Shown here: positions 1-7,232 of the stretch, piece by piece | How the letters are laid out: every line of letters begins with the position of its first letter | Numbering within the stretch: position 1 is the first letter of the stretch | DNA from: Verrucomicrobiota bacterium | GTDB lineage: Bacteria; Verrucomicrobiota; Verrucomicrobiia; Methylacidiphilales; Verrucolacustridaceae | DNA: 9,331 nt | Assembly: GCA_010028775.1 (NCBI GenBank) | Contig: RHAF01000050.1 | Span: 1-9,331, forward strand | Direction of reading: 5' to 3' | Translations under genes and position numbers: made by a program | Notes under the pieces: generated by a model | The model's input: only the letters and a program-made list of their open reading frames with translations | Told to the model about the DNA's origin: nothing | Database searches by the model: none

Positions 1-9
1 GAGGAGTAA
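1..9 (+). other. Possible tail of an upstream gene or tilS leader
   Basis: The window opens with GAGGAG followed by TAA. This could be the last codons of an upstream gene ending at 9, with tilS starting shortly after, or simply a Shine-Dalgarno-like sequence for the tilS GTG at 20. Too little sequence is present to decide. Confidence 0.2.
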
Positions 10-43
10 AAACCTGGGCGTGCGGCTCATGCGAAGGGAAAGC

Positions 44-1018
44 ATGAATCAGGAATCCCCCCAGAGCAAGGGGATGTGGGACCGCATGATGCGGGATGCG
101 GCTCTGGCTCTGAAGAAAAAGGAATGCCTAGCCGTGGGGGTTTCAGGCGGAGCGGACAGCGTGGCTTTGGCCGAGACCTTGTGGAGGCTGGGGGTCCGTC
201 CTGTCATTTGGCATTTCAACCACCGGTGGAGGGCGGCGACGGCGCAGGCAGACGCGAACTGGGTGAGACAGTGGGCCCAAAAAAAGAAATTGAGATTCCG
301 TCTGGGGCGGGCCAAGAAACCCGGGCGAACCGGCGAGGGGGAGGCGCGAAAGGAACGTTGGGATTTTTTTTTAAGGCAGGCCCGTCGGGACGGTGTGCGG
401 GAGCTTTGGCTGGCCCATCAGCGGGATGACCAGGCAGAGACGGTGCTGATGCAGCTTTTGCGTGGAGCGGGCCCGGACGGTTTGGCGGGAATGGCCGAAA
501 GGACAAGTCGCGGAAATCTCAGCGTCGTCCGGCCATGGCTGAGGATTTCACGGGAAGAGGTTCGTCGTGGAGCCCGGGAAGCGGGGCTGGATTGGAGGGA
601 GGATGCGACCAACGAGGATCGGAAGGGTTGGAGATCGAGGGTTCGTCACCAGATCCTGCCGTATTTGGAGAAAAAATACGGGCGGGAGATCAAGGCGGTG
701 CTGGGGCGAACAGCGGAAATCTTTTCCGGAGAAAAGGAGTACTGGACGGAGGTCATTGGAAAAATTCCCGCCTGTCCCGATGTGAGGCCATGGCGAAAAA
801 AACCGCTGGCTTGGCAAAGAAGAGCCATCCGGGCTTGGTTGGCGGATCGGGGGCACACCGGGCCCACTTGGCGGGAGATCGAGGGGGTGAGAAAAGTGGT
901 TTTGGGCGAATCGCTCCGCGTCCAAGTGAAGGGAGATTCAGGGGTGGGGCGCAGTCTTAATAAATTGTTCTGGATCAAGAGAATGGGGTTGATTGCTAAA
1001 GGGAAATCGAAGTGCTAG
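44..1018 (+). CDS. tilS: tRNA(Ile)-lysidine synthase TilS, short form
   Basis: TilS uses ATP and lysine to convert C34 of the CAU-anticodon tRNA-Ile to lysidine, so that it reads AUA and is charged with isoleucine; it acts in the cytoplasm. Visible: the PP-loop ATP-binding motif SGGADS (residues 34-39 from the chosen start), an HFNHRWR block matching the family HVNHGLR, an AHQRDDQAETVLMQLLRG block, and EDATNEDRKGWRSRVRHQILP, all in TilS order. Three in-frame starts exist: GTG at 20, ATG at 29 and ATG at 44. I prefer 44 because AAGG at 34-37 is well spaced before it; GTG 20 has GAGGAG at 1-6 but about 13 nt away. At 324 residues (332 from GTG 20) it is much shorter than the roughly 430-residue enterobacterial enzyme. 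It keeps the catalytic domain and a short helical segment but lacks most of the C-terminal tRNA-binding region, as in short TilS forms known from some bacteria. The next gene, ftsH, follows within about 16 nt. Confidence 0.93.
   Translation: MNQESPQSKGMWDRMMRDAALALKKKECLAVGVSGGADSVALAETLWRLGVRPVIWHFNHRWRAATAQADANWVRQWAQKKKLRFRLGRAKKPGRTGEGEARKERWDFFLRQARRDGVRELWLAHQRDDQAETVLMQLLRGAGPDGLAGMAERTSRGNLSVVRPWLRISREEVRRGAREAGLDWREDATNEDRKGWRSRVRHQILPYLEKKYGREIKAVLGRTAEIFSGEKEYWTEVIGKIPACPDVRPWRKKPLAWQRRAIRAWLADRGHTGPTWREIEGVRKVVLGESLRVQVKGDSGVGRSLNKLFWIKRMGLIAKGKSKC
364..372 (+). repeat. T9 homopolymer inside tilS
   Basis: Nine consecutive T bases encode Phe-Phe and the start of a Leu codon within the TilS coding region. 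The reading frame is intact through it and matches TilS on both sides, so the assembly appears correct here. Runs of this length are candidate sites for polymerase slippage; no functional frameshift product is evident from the sequence. Confidence 0.6.
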
Positions 1019-1034
1019 CTTACTGATTCGAATT

Positions 1035-3116
1035 ATGGCCGTCCCCCGATCTGGTAATCGCAAGCCCCCCAAGCTTCCCCGGCCTCCGGCCCGCCGTCCG
1101 GATCCCTCCAAGGGCGATGGTCCCAACTGGCGCGGAGTGGTTTTGTTTCTGGTCTCCACGGCGATTCTGCTTCTGGCTTTTTACGCCCACCAAAACCAGA
1201 GCGCGGCTTCCACCCGTGAACTCTCCTTTGCGGAATTCGAGAGCTATCTGAAGCAGGGCAAGGTCAAGGAGGTCGTTTTGAACGTCGAGCCGGCGACCAA
1301 CATTCGCTGGCTCTCCGGCAAATTTGAGCCGTCCGATGCCTTGCGCAAGAGCGTGCGGGTCGATGGTCAGGGAAACACGGGTTACCGGGTTACGGTGGAT
1401 CTGGCCTTCAAGCGGGATCTTGACCAGTTGCTGGCAGCCAATGGATTTCCGCAGGTCAGCCAGAAGGTGATCGACAACTCGACCTGGCAGGCCATTGCCG
1501 GAACCCTCCCCTTCGTTCTCTTTGTTTTGATCATGTATTTCTTCTTCCGACAACAGATCCGGATGGCGGGCAAGTCGGCCTTCAGTTTCGGAAAAAGCAA
1601 GGCTCGCATCCTTTCCAAGGACCGCAACAAGGTGACCTTCGCGGATGTGGCCGGGGTGGAGGAAGCCAAGGATGAGGTGAGTGAGATCGTGGAATTTCTA
1701 CGGGATCCCAAGAAATTCCAGAAACTGGGGGGGAGAATTCCCAAGGGAATCCTGATGGTGGGGCCTCCCGGAACTGGAAAAACCCTTTTGGCCAAGGCCA
1801 TTGCGGGGGAAGCGGATGTGCCCTTTTACGGAATCAGCGGATCGGACTTCGTGGAGATGTTTGTCGGTGTCGGGGCTTCCCGGGTCCGTGACATGTTCGA
1901 GCAGGGGAAGAAGACGGCTCCCTGCCTGATCTTCATCGACGAAATCGACGCCGTGGGCCGCAGTCGCGGGCACGGGCTCGGCGGCGGCCATGACGAGCGG
2001 GAACAGACCCTCAACGCCCTATTGGTGGAGATGGACGGAATCGACACGGCGGAGGGGGTGATCATCATCGCGGCCACCAACCGCAAGGACGTGCTTGATC
2101 CGGCCCTGCTCCGGCCGGGCCGGTTTGACCGCGAGGTACACATCAACCTGCCCGATGTGAAAGGGCGGGAGGAGATTCTCAAAGTCCATGCCCGCAAGGT
2201 GAAGGCGATGGAGAACGTGTCCTGGGCCACCCTGGCGCGGAGCACCCCCGGTTTCTCCGGGGCCGAACTGGCCAACGTGATCAACGAGGCGGCCCTTTTG
2301 GCGGCCCGACGGGATGCCGAGGCCATCACGCAGGCTGACCTCGAGGAGGCCCGGGACAAGGTCCGGTACGGTAGGGAGAGACGCAGCCTGGCGATGAGCG
2401 ATGAGCAGAAAAAGCTGACCGCCTATCACGAAGCGGGGCACGCCATGTTGAACCTCGCGCTGGAGCACACCGATCCCCTGCACAAGGTTTCGATCATTCC
2501 GAGAGGTCCGGCTCTGGGGGTGACCATGATGCTGCCGACTGAGGATCGATACGGTTATGGCCGCAAAAAAGTGGTGGATGATCTTTGCGTTGCCATGGGC
2601 GGGCGGGTGGCGGAGGAGATGTTTCTTGGGGACATCTCTAGCGGGGCCAGCGGGGACATCAAGATGGCCACATGGTACGCCAAGAAAATGGTCTGTGAGT
2701 GGGGCATGAGCGGCAGGATGGGAATGGTGGAGTACGGAGACCACGAGGATTATGTTTTTCTTGGACGGGACATCGGACGTTCGAGGGGTTATAGCGAACA
2801 GACCGCCCGGGAAATCGACGAGGAGGTTCACAAAATCGTCAATGGCGCCTACGAGCGGGCCAAAAAGATCCTTGAGGAGAACCGGGCCAAGGTGGAGTTG
2901 ATTGCCTCTGCCCTGCTGGAGTATGAGACATTGGACGGATCGCAGGTGGAAGAAATCGTGAAGTATGGAAAGATGAATAATCCTCCTCCCAAGGGAATAT
3001 CCGCCCCGACCTCTCCGCTGCCGAGCGAGCCACTGCCGGCCAACCGACCCATGGAGAAAGCGCAGGACAAAAGCGGTATTTTGCCGGGTTTGGAAGGCGC
3101 TCCCGCCAGCGCCTGA
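1035..3116 (+). CDS. ftsH: ATP-dependent zinc metalloprotease FtsH (HflB)
   Basis: FtsH is a membrane-anchored hexameric AAA+ protease that extracts and degrades damaged membrane proteins and some cytosolic regulators. From ATG 1035 the protein is 693 residues. Order: a basic, proline-rich cytoplasmic tail (about 1-33), a first membrane helix (about 34-51), an extracytoplasmic domain of about 100 residues, a second helix (about 155-173), then the AAA+ module with Walker A GPPGTGKT (243-250), Walker B LIFIDE (298-303) and the second region of homology RPGRFDR (360-366, arginine fingers). The M41 peptidase has zinc motif HEAGH (465-469), with the third ligand probably Asp541 in GASGDI. A proline-rich tail of about 45 residues ends the protein. 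An in-frame TTG at 993 would add 14 residues and overlap tilS; ATG 1035 is preferred although no clear Shine-Dalgarno precedes it. folP follows after 13 nt. All catalytic residues are present. Confidence 0.97.
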   Translation: MAVPRSGNRKPPKLPRPPARRPDPSKGDGPNWRGVVLFLVSTAILLLAFYAHQNQSAASTRELSFAEFESYLKQGKVKEVVLNVEPATNIRWLSGKFEPSDALRKSVRVDGQGNTGYRVTVDLAFKRDLDQLLAANGFPQVSQKVIDNSTWQAIAGTLPFVLFVLIMYFFFRQQIRMAGKSAFSFGKSKARILSKDRNKVTFADVAGVEEAKDEVSEIVEFLRDPKKFQKLGGRIPKGILMVGPPGTGKTLLAKAIAGEADVPFYGISGSDFVEMFVGVGASRVRDMFEQGKKTAPCLIFIDEIDAVGRSRGHGLGGGHDEREQTLNALLVEMDGIDTAEGVIIIAATNRKDVLDPALLRPGRFDREVHINLPDVKGREEILKVHARKVKAMENVSWATLARSTPGFSGAELANVINEAALLAARRDAEAITQADLEEARDKVRYGRERRSLAMSDEQKKLTAYHEAGHAMLNLALEHTDPLHKVSIIPRGPALGVTMMLPTEDRYGYGRKKVVDDLCVAMGGRVAEEMFLGDISSGASGDIKMATWYAKKMVCEWGMSGRMGMVEYGDHEDYVFLGRDIGRSRGYSEQTAREIDEEVHKIVNGAYERAKKILEENRAKVELIASALLEYETLDGSQVEEIVKYGKMNNPPPKGISAPTSPLPSEPLPANRPMEKAQDKSGILPGLEGAPASA
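3095..3114 (+). promoter_or_regulatory. GC-rich hairpin at the ftsH stop, possible attenuator
   Basis: AGGCGCT (3095-3101) and AGCGCCT (3108-3114) are perfect inverted repeats around a 6-nt loop, spanning the last ftsH codons and the T of its TGA. The following bases, GATTATTTCG, are only partly T-rich. This is therefore at best a weak intrinsic terminator, or an attenuator or RNA processing site, between ftsH and folP. It could also be a chance pairing in GC-rich coding sequence. Confidence 0.3.
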
Positions 3117-3129
3117 TTATTTCGTCCGG

Positions 3130-3996
3130 ATGAGCAGGTTCGCCACGAGCACGTGGCTTTGCGGCGAGCGGCGCGTTAAAATCCATCCCACCAAGCCCTT
3201 TTTACTGGGAATCTTAAATGTCACCCCCGACTCTTTTTCCGACGGGGGAAAACATCTCTCTCCCGGTGAGGCGGTTCGGCACGGGATCGAGCTTCTCCAG
3301 GCCGCCGATGGTCTGGATGCGGGCGGCGAATCCACCCGCCCTGGTGCCTTTCCAGTGTCGGCCGCGGAGGAAAGAAAACGGGTGGTGGGCGTCCTGCGGG
3401 AAATCCGAAGGGAGATGCCGGAGGCGATTTTATCGATCGACACGTATAAGGCGGAGGTTGCCTTGGCGGCCCTGGAGATAGCCGGGGTCGACATCATCAA
3501 TGATGTTGGTGCGGGGGATTGGGATCCAGGCATGTGGGAGGTTTTGGAGAATAGTCGTGCCGGCTACATTTGCATGCACAGTACCGGCAGGCCCCGGGAA
3601 ATGCAGAACCGGACATCCTACCGGGATGTGGTCCGCGATGTGGGAGCCTTCTTTGAAGCCAAAAAAAATGAGTGGCAACGCAGAAAAATGAACGTGGAGA
3701 GGATGGTTCACGATGTGGGAATCGGTTTTGGTAAATTGGCTGAGCACAACCGCAAGCTTGTGCAGGCGGATTGGGGTGAGATCGGCCGACCGCTGGCCTG
3801 GGGGTTGTCACGAAAGTCATTCCTCGAGGTGACCCGGATGGAAAAAAACATGAAAAACCGTGATGAAGCCCTCGATTTCTGGCACTGGCATCTCTTGGAT
3901 AAGGGGGAGCCGATGATTTGGAGAGTTCACGATCCATTGAGGATCAGGAATTCTTGGGAAATCTTTTCTGATGAAGCTCGGGCCGTGACACGCTAG
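3130..3996 (+). CDS. folP: Dihydropteroate synthase FolP, divergent
   Basis: FolP joins p-aminobenzoate to 6-hydroxymethyl-dihydropterin pyrophosphate to give dihydropteroate in folate synthesis, and is the sulfonamide target. The 288-residue length is normal for this TIM-barrel enzyme. Conserved elements in order: NVTPDSFSDGG (30-40), GGESTRPG (65-72, after Asp63), SIDT (Asp104), IND (Asn124), DVGIGFGK (195-202), SRKS (227-230, Lys229) and RVHD (265-268, Arg265 and His267). These correspond to the known pterin- and phosphate-binding residues. Departures: DPG is usual where DVG stands here, the MHMRG or MHMQG loop reads MHSTG (149-153), and the segment between SRKS and RVHD is unusual (FWHWH). 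The start is ATG 3130, 13 nt after ftsH, with no good Shine-Dalgarno, suggesting coupling to ftsH translation. It ends in tandem TAG TAG stops (3994-3999). ftsH-folP adjacency is also known in E. coli. Catalytic competence is likely because the key residues remain. Confidence 0.92.
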   Translation: MSRFATSTWLCGERRVKIHPTKPFLLGILNVTPDSFSDGGKHLSPGEAVRHGIELLQAADGLDAGGESTRPGAFPVSAAEERKRVVGVLREIRREMPEAILSIDTYKAEVALAALEIAGVDIINDVGAGDWDPGMWEVLENSRAGYICMHSTGRPREMQNRTSYRDVVRDVGAFFEAKKNEWQRRKMNVERMVHDVGIGFGKLAEHNRKLVQADWGEIGRPLAWGLSRKSFLEVTRMEKNMKNRDEALDFWHWHLLDKGEPMIWRVHDPLRIRNSWEIFSDEARAVTR

Positions 3997-4005
3997 TAGT
4001 TACCG

Positions 4006-4545
4006 ATGAGTGATGTGATACGGCTTTCCCGTGACGTCGAGGGCATCGCCATCCCCGTGGGAAACAGGCAGAAGTTGGTTTCCGGAACCGAGGTGGTGAT
4101 CACCCAGGAGTTGGGCGGAACTTTCACCGTGCATGCAACGCATGAGGGGGGGCTTTTTCGGATCGAAGGGAAGGACGCGGACGCCTTGGGGCGGAAGGTG
4201 GAGGTTCCTGTTCCGGTTGCCCATGGCCAGTCGACCGGCGAGGAGGAAATCTGGGCCGTCCTTAAAACGTGCTTCGACCCGGAAATTCCGGTGAACATCG
4301 TTGATTTGGGCCTGATCTACAGCATGGAGCTGAAAAAAACCGACGCGGGGGGGAGGAGGGTGGAAGTAAAAATGACCCTGACAGCCCAAGGTTGTGGAAT
4401 GGGGCCCTCGATCGCGGCGGATGCCCGTCAAAAGATCCTGTCTTTGCCAGGGGTTCAGGAGGCGCAGGTGGATGTGGTCTGGGATCCTCCTTGGGGACCC
4501 CAGATGATCACTCCCGATGGCCGCAAAAAGCTGGGGATGGACTAA
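4006..4545 (+). CDS. sufT: Fe-S cluster assembly protein SufT (MIP18/DUF59)
   Basis: SufT proteins help mature iron-sulfur proteins; they have been linked to lipoate-dependent growth and high Fe-S demand in Staphylococcus, but their exact chemistry is unsettled. The 179-residue product has the SufT layout: an N-terminal segment with GTEVVITQELGGTFTV and a GKDADALG block (about 25-63), then a MIP18 domain with FDPEIPVNIVDLGLIY (90-105), the conserved cysteine of the family, Cys130, in TAQGCGMGP, and a C-terminal DPPWGPQMITPDGRKKLGMD block characteristic of SufT. Cys89 is a second cysteine just before the DPEIP motif. It starts at ATG 4006, 9 nt after folP, with no evident Shine-Dalgarno; hisA follows after 5 nt. 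No sufBCDS genes are visible, so its role is inferred from the family. A generic DUF59 (PaaD-like) annotation is possible, but the N-terminal extension and C-terminal block favour SufT. Confidence 0.87.
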   Translation: MSDVIRLSRDVEGIAIPVGNRQKLVSGTEVVITQELGGTFTVHATHEGGLFRIEGKDADALGRKVEVPVPVAHGQSTGEEEIWAVLKTCFDPEIPVNIVDLGLIYSMELKKTDAGGRRVEVKMTLTAQGCGMGPSIAADARQKILSLPGVQEAQVDVVWDPPWGPQMITPDGRKKLGMD

Positions 4546-4550
4546 GCATT

Positions 4551-5270
4551 ATGTTTGTCATTCCCTCCATCGATCTGATGGCCGGCGAGGTGGTGCGGTT
4601 GGCCCAAGGAAAAGCCACGGAAAAGAAAGTGTACAGCCAGGACCCGATGGCTTGCGCCCGGCGCTGGGAGAAGGCGGGCGGGCAGGTGATGCACCTGGTC
4701 GACCTGGAGGGTGCCTTTGAGGGTCAGATGAGAAACCTTGAAATGATCGGTCAAATCGCCCGGTGCGTGAAAATGCCCTGTCAGGTGGGTGGGGGCATCC
4801 GTGATCTAGGGGTGGCAGAAAAAATCCTGCAGGCCGGAGCCCGTCGGGTGATTTTTGGAAGTGTGGCCTGCGATGCGCCCGAGGTCATCGACGAGGCGGT
4901 CAAAAAGTTCGGCCCTGAAAGAGTGGTCGTGGGGATCGACGCCCGGGATGGCGTGGTGGAAACGCGGGGATGGACGAAACCCAGTGGTTGGAAAGCGGTG
5001 GATTTGGCGGCGCGGATGGCCAATGGTGGCGTGATCCGGATCATCTACACCGATGTGGTTCGGGACGGGATGATGACCGGCCCCAATATCCCGGCGGTCC
5101 GGGAGATGATCCAAGCCTTTCCCGGCAAGGTGATCTCCTCCGGGGGGATTGGAGGTCTGGCGGATTTACAGGCCCTGGCTCGGGCCGGCGGGGTGGAGGG
5201 TGTGATAGTCGGACGGGCACTCTACGAGGGAGCCTTGGAGGACGAAGTGTGTCGGTGGAATACGTTTTAA
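4551..5270 (+). CDS. hisA: ProFAR isomerase HisA (histidine biosynthesis)
   Basis: HisA catalyses the Amadori rearrangement of ProFAR to PRFAR, the fourth step of histidine biosynthesis, in the cytoplasm. The 239 residues are full length for this (beta-alpha)8 barrel. Visible: the N-terminal catalytic aspartate Asp8 in PSIDLMAGEVVRL, the phosphate-binding GGGIR (80-84), the second catalytic aspartate Asp130 in GIDARDG, TDVVRDGM in the C-terminal half, SSGGIGG (196-202) and the closing GVIVGRALYEG. The ATG at 4551 lies 5 nt after the sufT stop and gives the canonical HisA N-terminus; the upstream open frame lies inside sufT and is a shadow. A GGGGA at 4533-4537 is a weak, distant Shine-Dalgarno. 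The 3' end overlaps the helicase gene by 22 nt. No other his gene is in the window, so hisA is separated here from its usual partners such as hisF and hisH. HisF is excluded because its conserved N-terminal CLDV motif is absent. Confidence 0.95.
   Translation: MFVIPSIDLMAGEVVRLAQGKATEKKVYSQDPMACARRWEKAGGQVMHLVDLEGAFEGQMRNLEMIGQIARCVKMPCQVGGGIRDLGVAEKILQAGARRVIFGSVACDAPEVIDEAVKKFGPERVVVGIDARDGVVETRGWTKPSGWKAVDLAARMANGGVIRIIYTDVVRDGMMTGPNIPAVREMIQAFPGKVISSGGIGGLADLQALARAGGVEGVIVGRALYEGALEDEVCRWNTF
5237..5242 (+). promoter_or_regulatory. Shine-Dalgarno deciding the helicase start
   Basis: GGAGGA lies inside the end of hisA, 6 nt before the GTG at 5249. No ATG occurs in this frame before the Walker A region, so the site supports GTG 5249 over the GTG at 5255. 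It implies translation of the helicase starting inside hisA. Confidence 0.65.
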
Positions 5271-7225
5271 GGGAAGGGGAGAGGTCGGGAAACGGCCCGA
5301 CGATCGACTATGCCGCTGAATTAAATCCCGAGCAGCTGGATGCGGTGACGGCCCCTCCCGGCCCGATGCTGGTGATCGCGGGGGCCGGCAGCGGCAAGAC
5401 CCGGACCCTGACGTACCGGGTGGCTTGGCTGGTGGAACAGGGAATCCCCCCCGAACAGATCCTGCTTCTGACCTTCACCAACAAGGCTTCCAAGGAGATG
5501 TTGGCCCGGGTGGCCTCCCTGTTGCCGCATGACCTGACCCGGCTTTGGGGTGGAACTTTCCACCATGTGGGCAACCGGCTTTTGCGGCGGCATGCAGAGG
5601 TGGTGGGTTACAACCGGGACTACACCATTCTGGACCGGGAAGATGCCGAGGACCTGATTTCCGCCAGCCTCGGGGAAGCGGGCGTGGATCCCAAGGACAA
5701 ACGTTTTCCCAAACCGGAGGTCCTGGCGGAAATTTTCAGCCTGGCCGCCAATCATCGGACCACCTGCGGTTCCATCCTGCGGAAACAGTTCGGTTATTTT
5801 CTCGAGTTGGAGAGCTGGATCACCAAGGTGGGGGAGATCTATGTCCGGAGAAAAAAGGACAGCGGGGTGATGGATTATGACGACCTGCTGACCCTGTCCC
5901 TTCGTCTACTGGAGGAAGGAGGCGAGTTGAGGGAGCGATACCGGCAGAGGTTCCAGCACATCTTGGTGGATGAGTATCAGGACACCAACCGTCTGCAGTC
6001 TGATTTTGTCGATGCCATGGGCGGAGGACACCATCAGATCATGGCGGTGGGAGACGACGCGCAGAGCATCTACTCTTGGCGGGGCGCCCAGGTGGAAAAC
6101 ATCCTCAGTTTTCCCCAGCGGCATCCCGGCACCCGGATGGTCCGGTTGGAGACCAACTACCGAAGCGTTCCTCAGATCCTCGACTTGGCGAACCATGCAA
6201 TCTCGCACAATCCGAAGCAGTTTCCCAAGAATCTTCGCTCCGTCCGGGAGGCGGGGGTGAAGCCGGCGGTGGTGGCCCTGGAGGATGGGGGACAACAGGC
6301 CACTTTTGTCGCCCAAAGAATCCTCGAGTTGCACGAGGAGGGGATGAACCTTTCCGAGATCGCCATTTTGTACCGGGCCCATTTTCATGCGATGGAGATC
6401 CAGTTGGAGCTGACCCGGCGCAACATTCCCTACACCATCACCTCGGGGCTGAGGTTTTTTGAACAGGCGCACATCAAGGATGTGGCAGCGCACATGCGTC
6501 TGGCAGTCAATCCCGGGGACGAGGTGGCTTTTCACCGTTTGGCCCGATTGCTTCCCGGGGTGGGACCCAAATCAGCCGGCAAGATGTGGAACGAAGCTGT
6601 CACGGGAAAACCCCTGGGCCAGATCAAGGTGGGGGAAAAGAGTGCCAAGGGTTGGGCCCAGATGGTCGAGACCCTCCGGCAGATTGCCGGCAAGCCTCCG
6701 AGCGAGCAGGTCAAAATTGTGGTGGAGGGAAGCTACGGGGACCATGTCCGGGCCCGGTATGCCAATGCAGTGAACCGGCTGGATGACCTGAGGCAACTGG
6801 AGGACTACGCGAACGGATTCACCCAGACGGCCGATTTCCTGGCTGAGCTGGCCCTCTTGGGAAATACAGAAACCGAGGTGGCGGCCCGGGGCAACGATCA
6901 GGATGGGGAGGCCGTCCGTCTGAGCACCGTGCACCAGGCCAAGGGGCTCGAATACGGGACCGTCTTTGTGATCATGCTTTGTGACGGTCTGTTCCCCTCC
7001 TCGAGGTCGTTGGAATCGGAGGAAGGTGAGGAGGAGGAGCGGAGATTGTTTTATGTGGCGGTGACGCGGGCCAAGGATGAGCTCTATCTGACCCATCCGC
7101 GTCTGCGGATGGGAAAAGGGGGGGACGCATGGCAGACTCCCTCGCGTTTCCTCAACGAGCTTTCCAAGGAGCTGGTCAATGTTTGGAGGGTGAAGGGAGC
7201 GGCGGGGTTGGGGGATTGGAGTTAA
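5249..7225 (+). CDS. UvrD/Rep/PcrA-family DNA helicase (superfamily 1A)
   Basis: This is an ATP-dependent 3'-5' DNA helicase of the UvrD/Rep/PcrA group, which acts in repair, restart of stalled forks or removal of recombination intermediates. From GTG 5249 it is 658 residues. Motifs in order: Q motif LNPEQLDAV, Walker A AGAGSGKT (44-51), motif Ia TFTNKASKEM, motif II DEYQD (241-245), motif III GDDAQSIYSWRGA, motif IV NYRSVPQIL, the GLRFFEQAHIKDV segment, motif V STVHQAKGLEY, and motif VI LFYVAVTRA (600-608, with Arg607). After a PSRFLNELSKELV segment shared with PcrA the protein stops, so the C-terminal Tudor-like extension that binds RNA polymerase in PcrA/UvrD is absent; in length it is closer to Rep (about 670). 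I give no symbol because pcrA, uvrD and rep cannot be separated from this sequence alone. It overlaps hisA by 22 nt and precedes miaA by 7 nt. An open frame continues upstream of 5249 inside hisA but shows no helicase homology. Confidence 0.93.
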   Translation: MSVEYVLREGERSGNGPTIDYAAELNPEQLDAVTAPPGPMLVIAGAGSGKTRTLTYRVAWLVEQGIPPEQILLLTFTNKASKEMLARVASLLPHDLTRLWGGTFHHVGNRLLRRHAEVVGYNRDYTILDREDAEDLISASLGEAGVDPKDKRFPKPEVLAEIFSLAANHRTTCGSILRKQFGYFLELESWITKVGEIYVRRKKDSGVMDYDDLLTLSLRLLEEGGELRERYRQRFQHILVDEYQDTNRLQSDFVDAMGGGHHQIMAVGDDAQSIYSWRGAQVENILSFPQRHPGTRMVRLETNYRSVPQILDLANHAISHNPKQFPKNLRSVREAGVKPAVVALEDGGQQATFVAQRILELHEEGMNLSEIAILYRAHFHAMEIQLELTRRNIPYTITSGLRFFEQAHIKDVAAHMRLAVNPGDEVAFHRLARLLPGVGPKSAGKMWNEAVTGKPLGQIKVGEKSAKGWAQMVETLRQIAGKPPSEQVKIVVEGSYGDHVRARYANAVNRLDDLRQLEDYANGFTQTADFLAELALLGNTETEVAARGNDQDGEAVRLSTVHQAKGLEYGTVFVIMLCDGLFPSSRSLESEEGEEEERRLFYVAVTRAKDELYLTHPRLRMGKGGDAWQTPSRFLNELSKELVNVWRVKGAAGLGDWS

Positions 7226-7232
7226 ATCCGGG

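Noticed and set aside
2019..2831. Antisense open frame of 270 codons opposite ftsH
   Set aside because: It lies wholly within the FtsH coding region, has no family motif and is explained by GC-rich codon bias on the sense strand.
4392..4550. Upstream in-frame extension of hisA inside sufT
   Set aside because: HisA's conserved N-terminus starts precisely at ATG 4551, and the upstream frame reads through the conserved SufT C-terminus.
4970..5248. Upstream in-frame extension of the helicase inside hisA
   Set aside because: The extension has no helicase similarity and overlaps the conserved second half of HisA; the GGAGGA-GTG pair at 5237-5251 marks the start.
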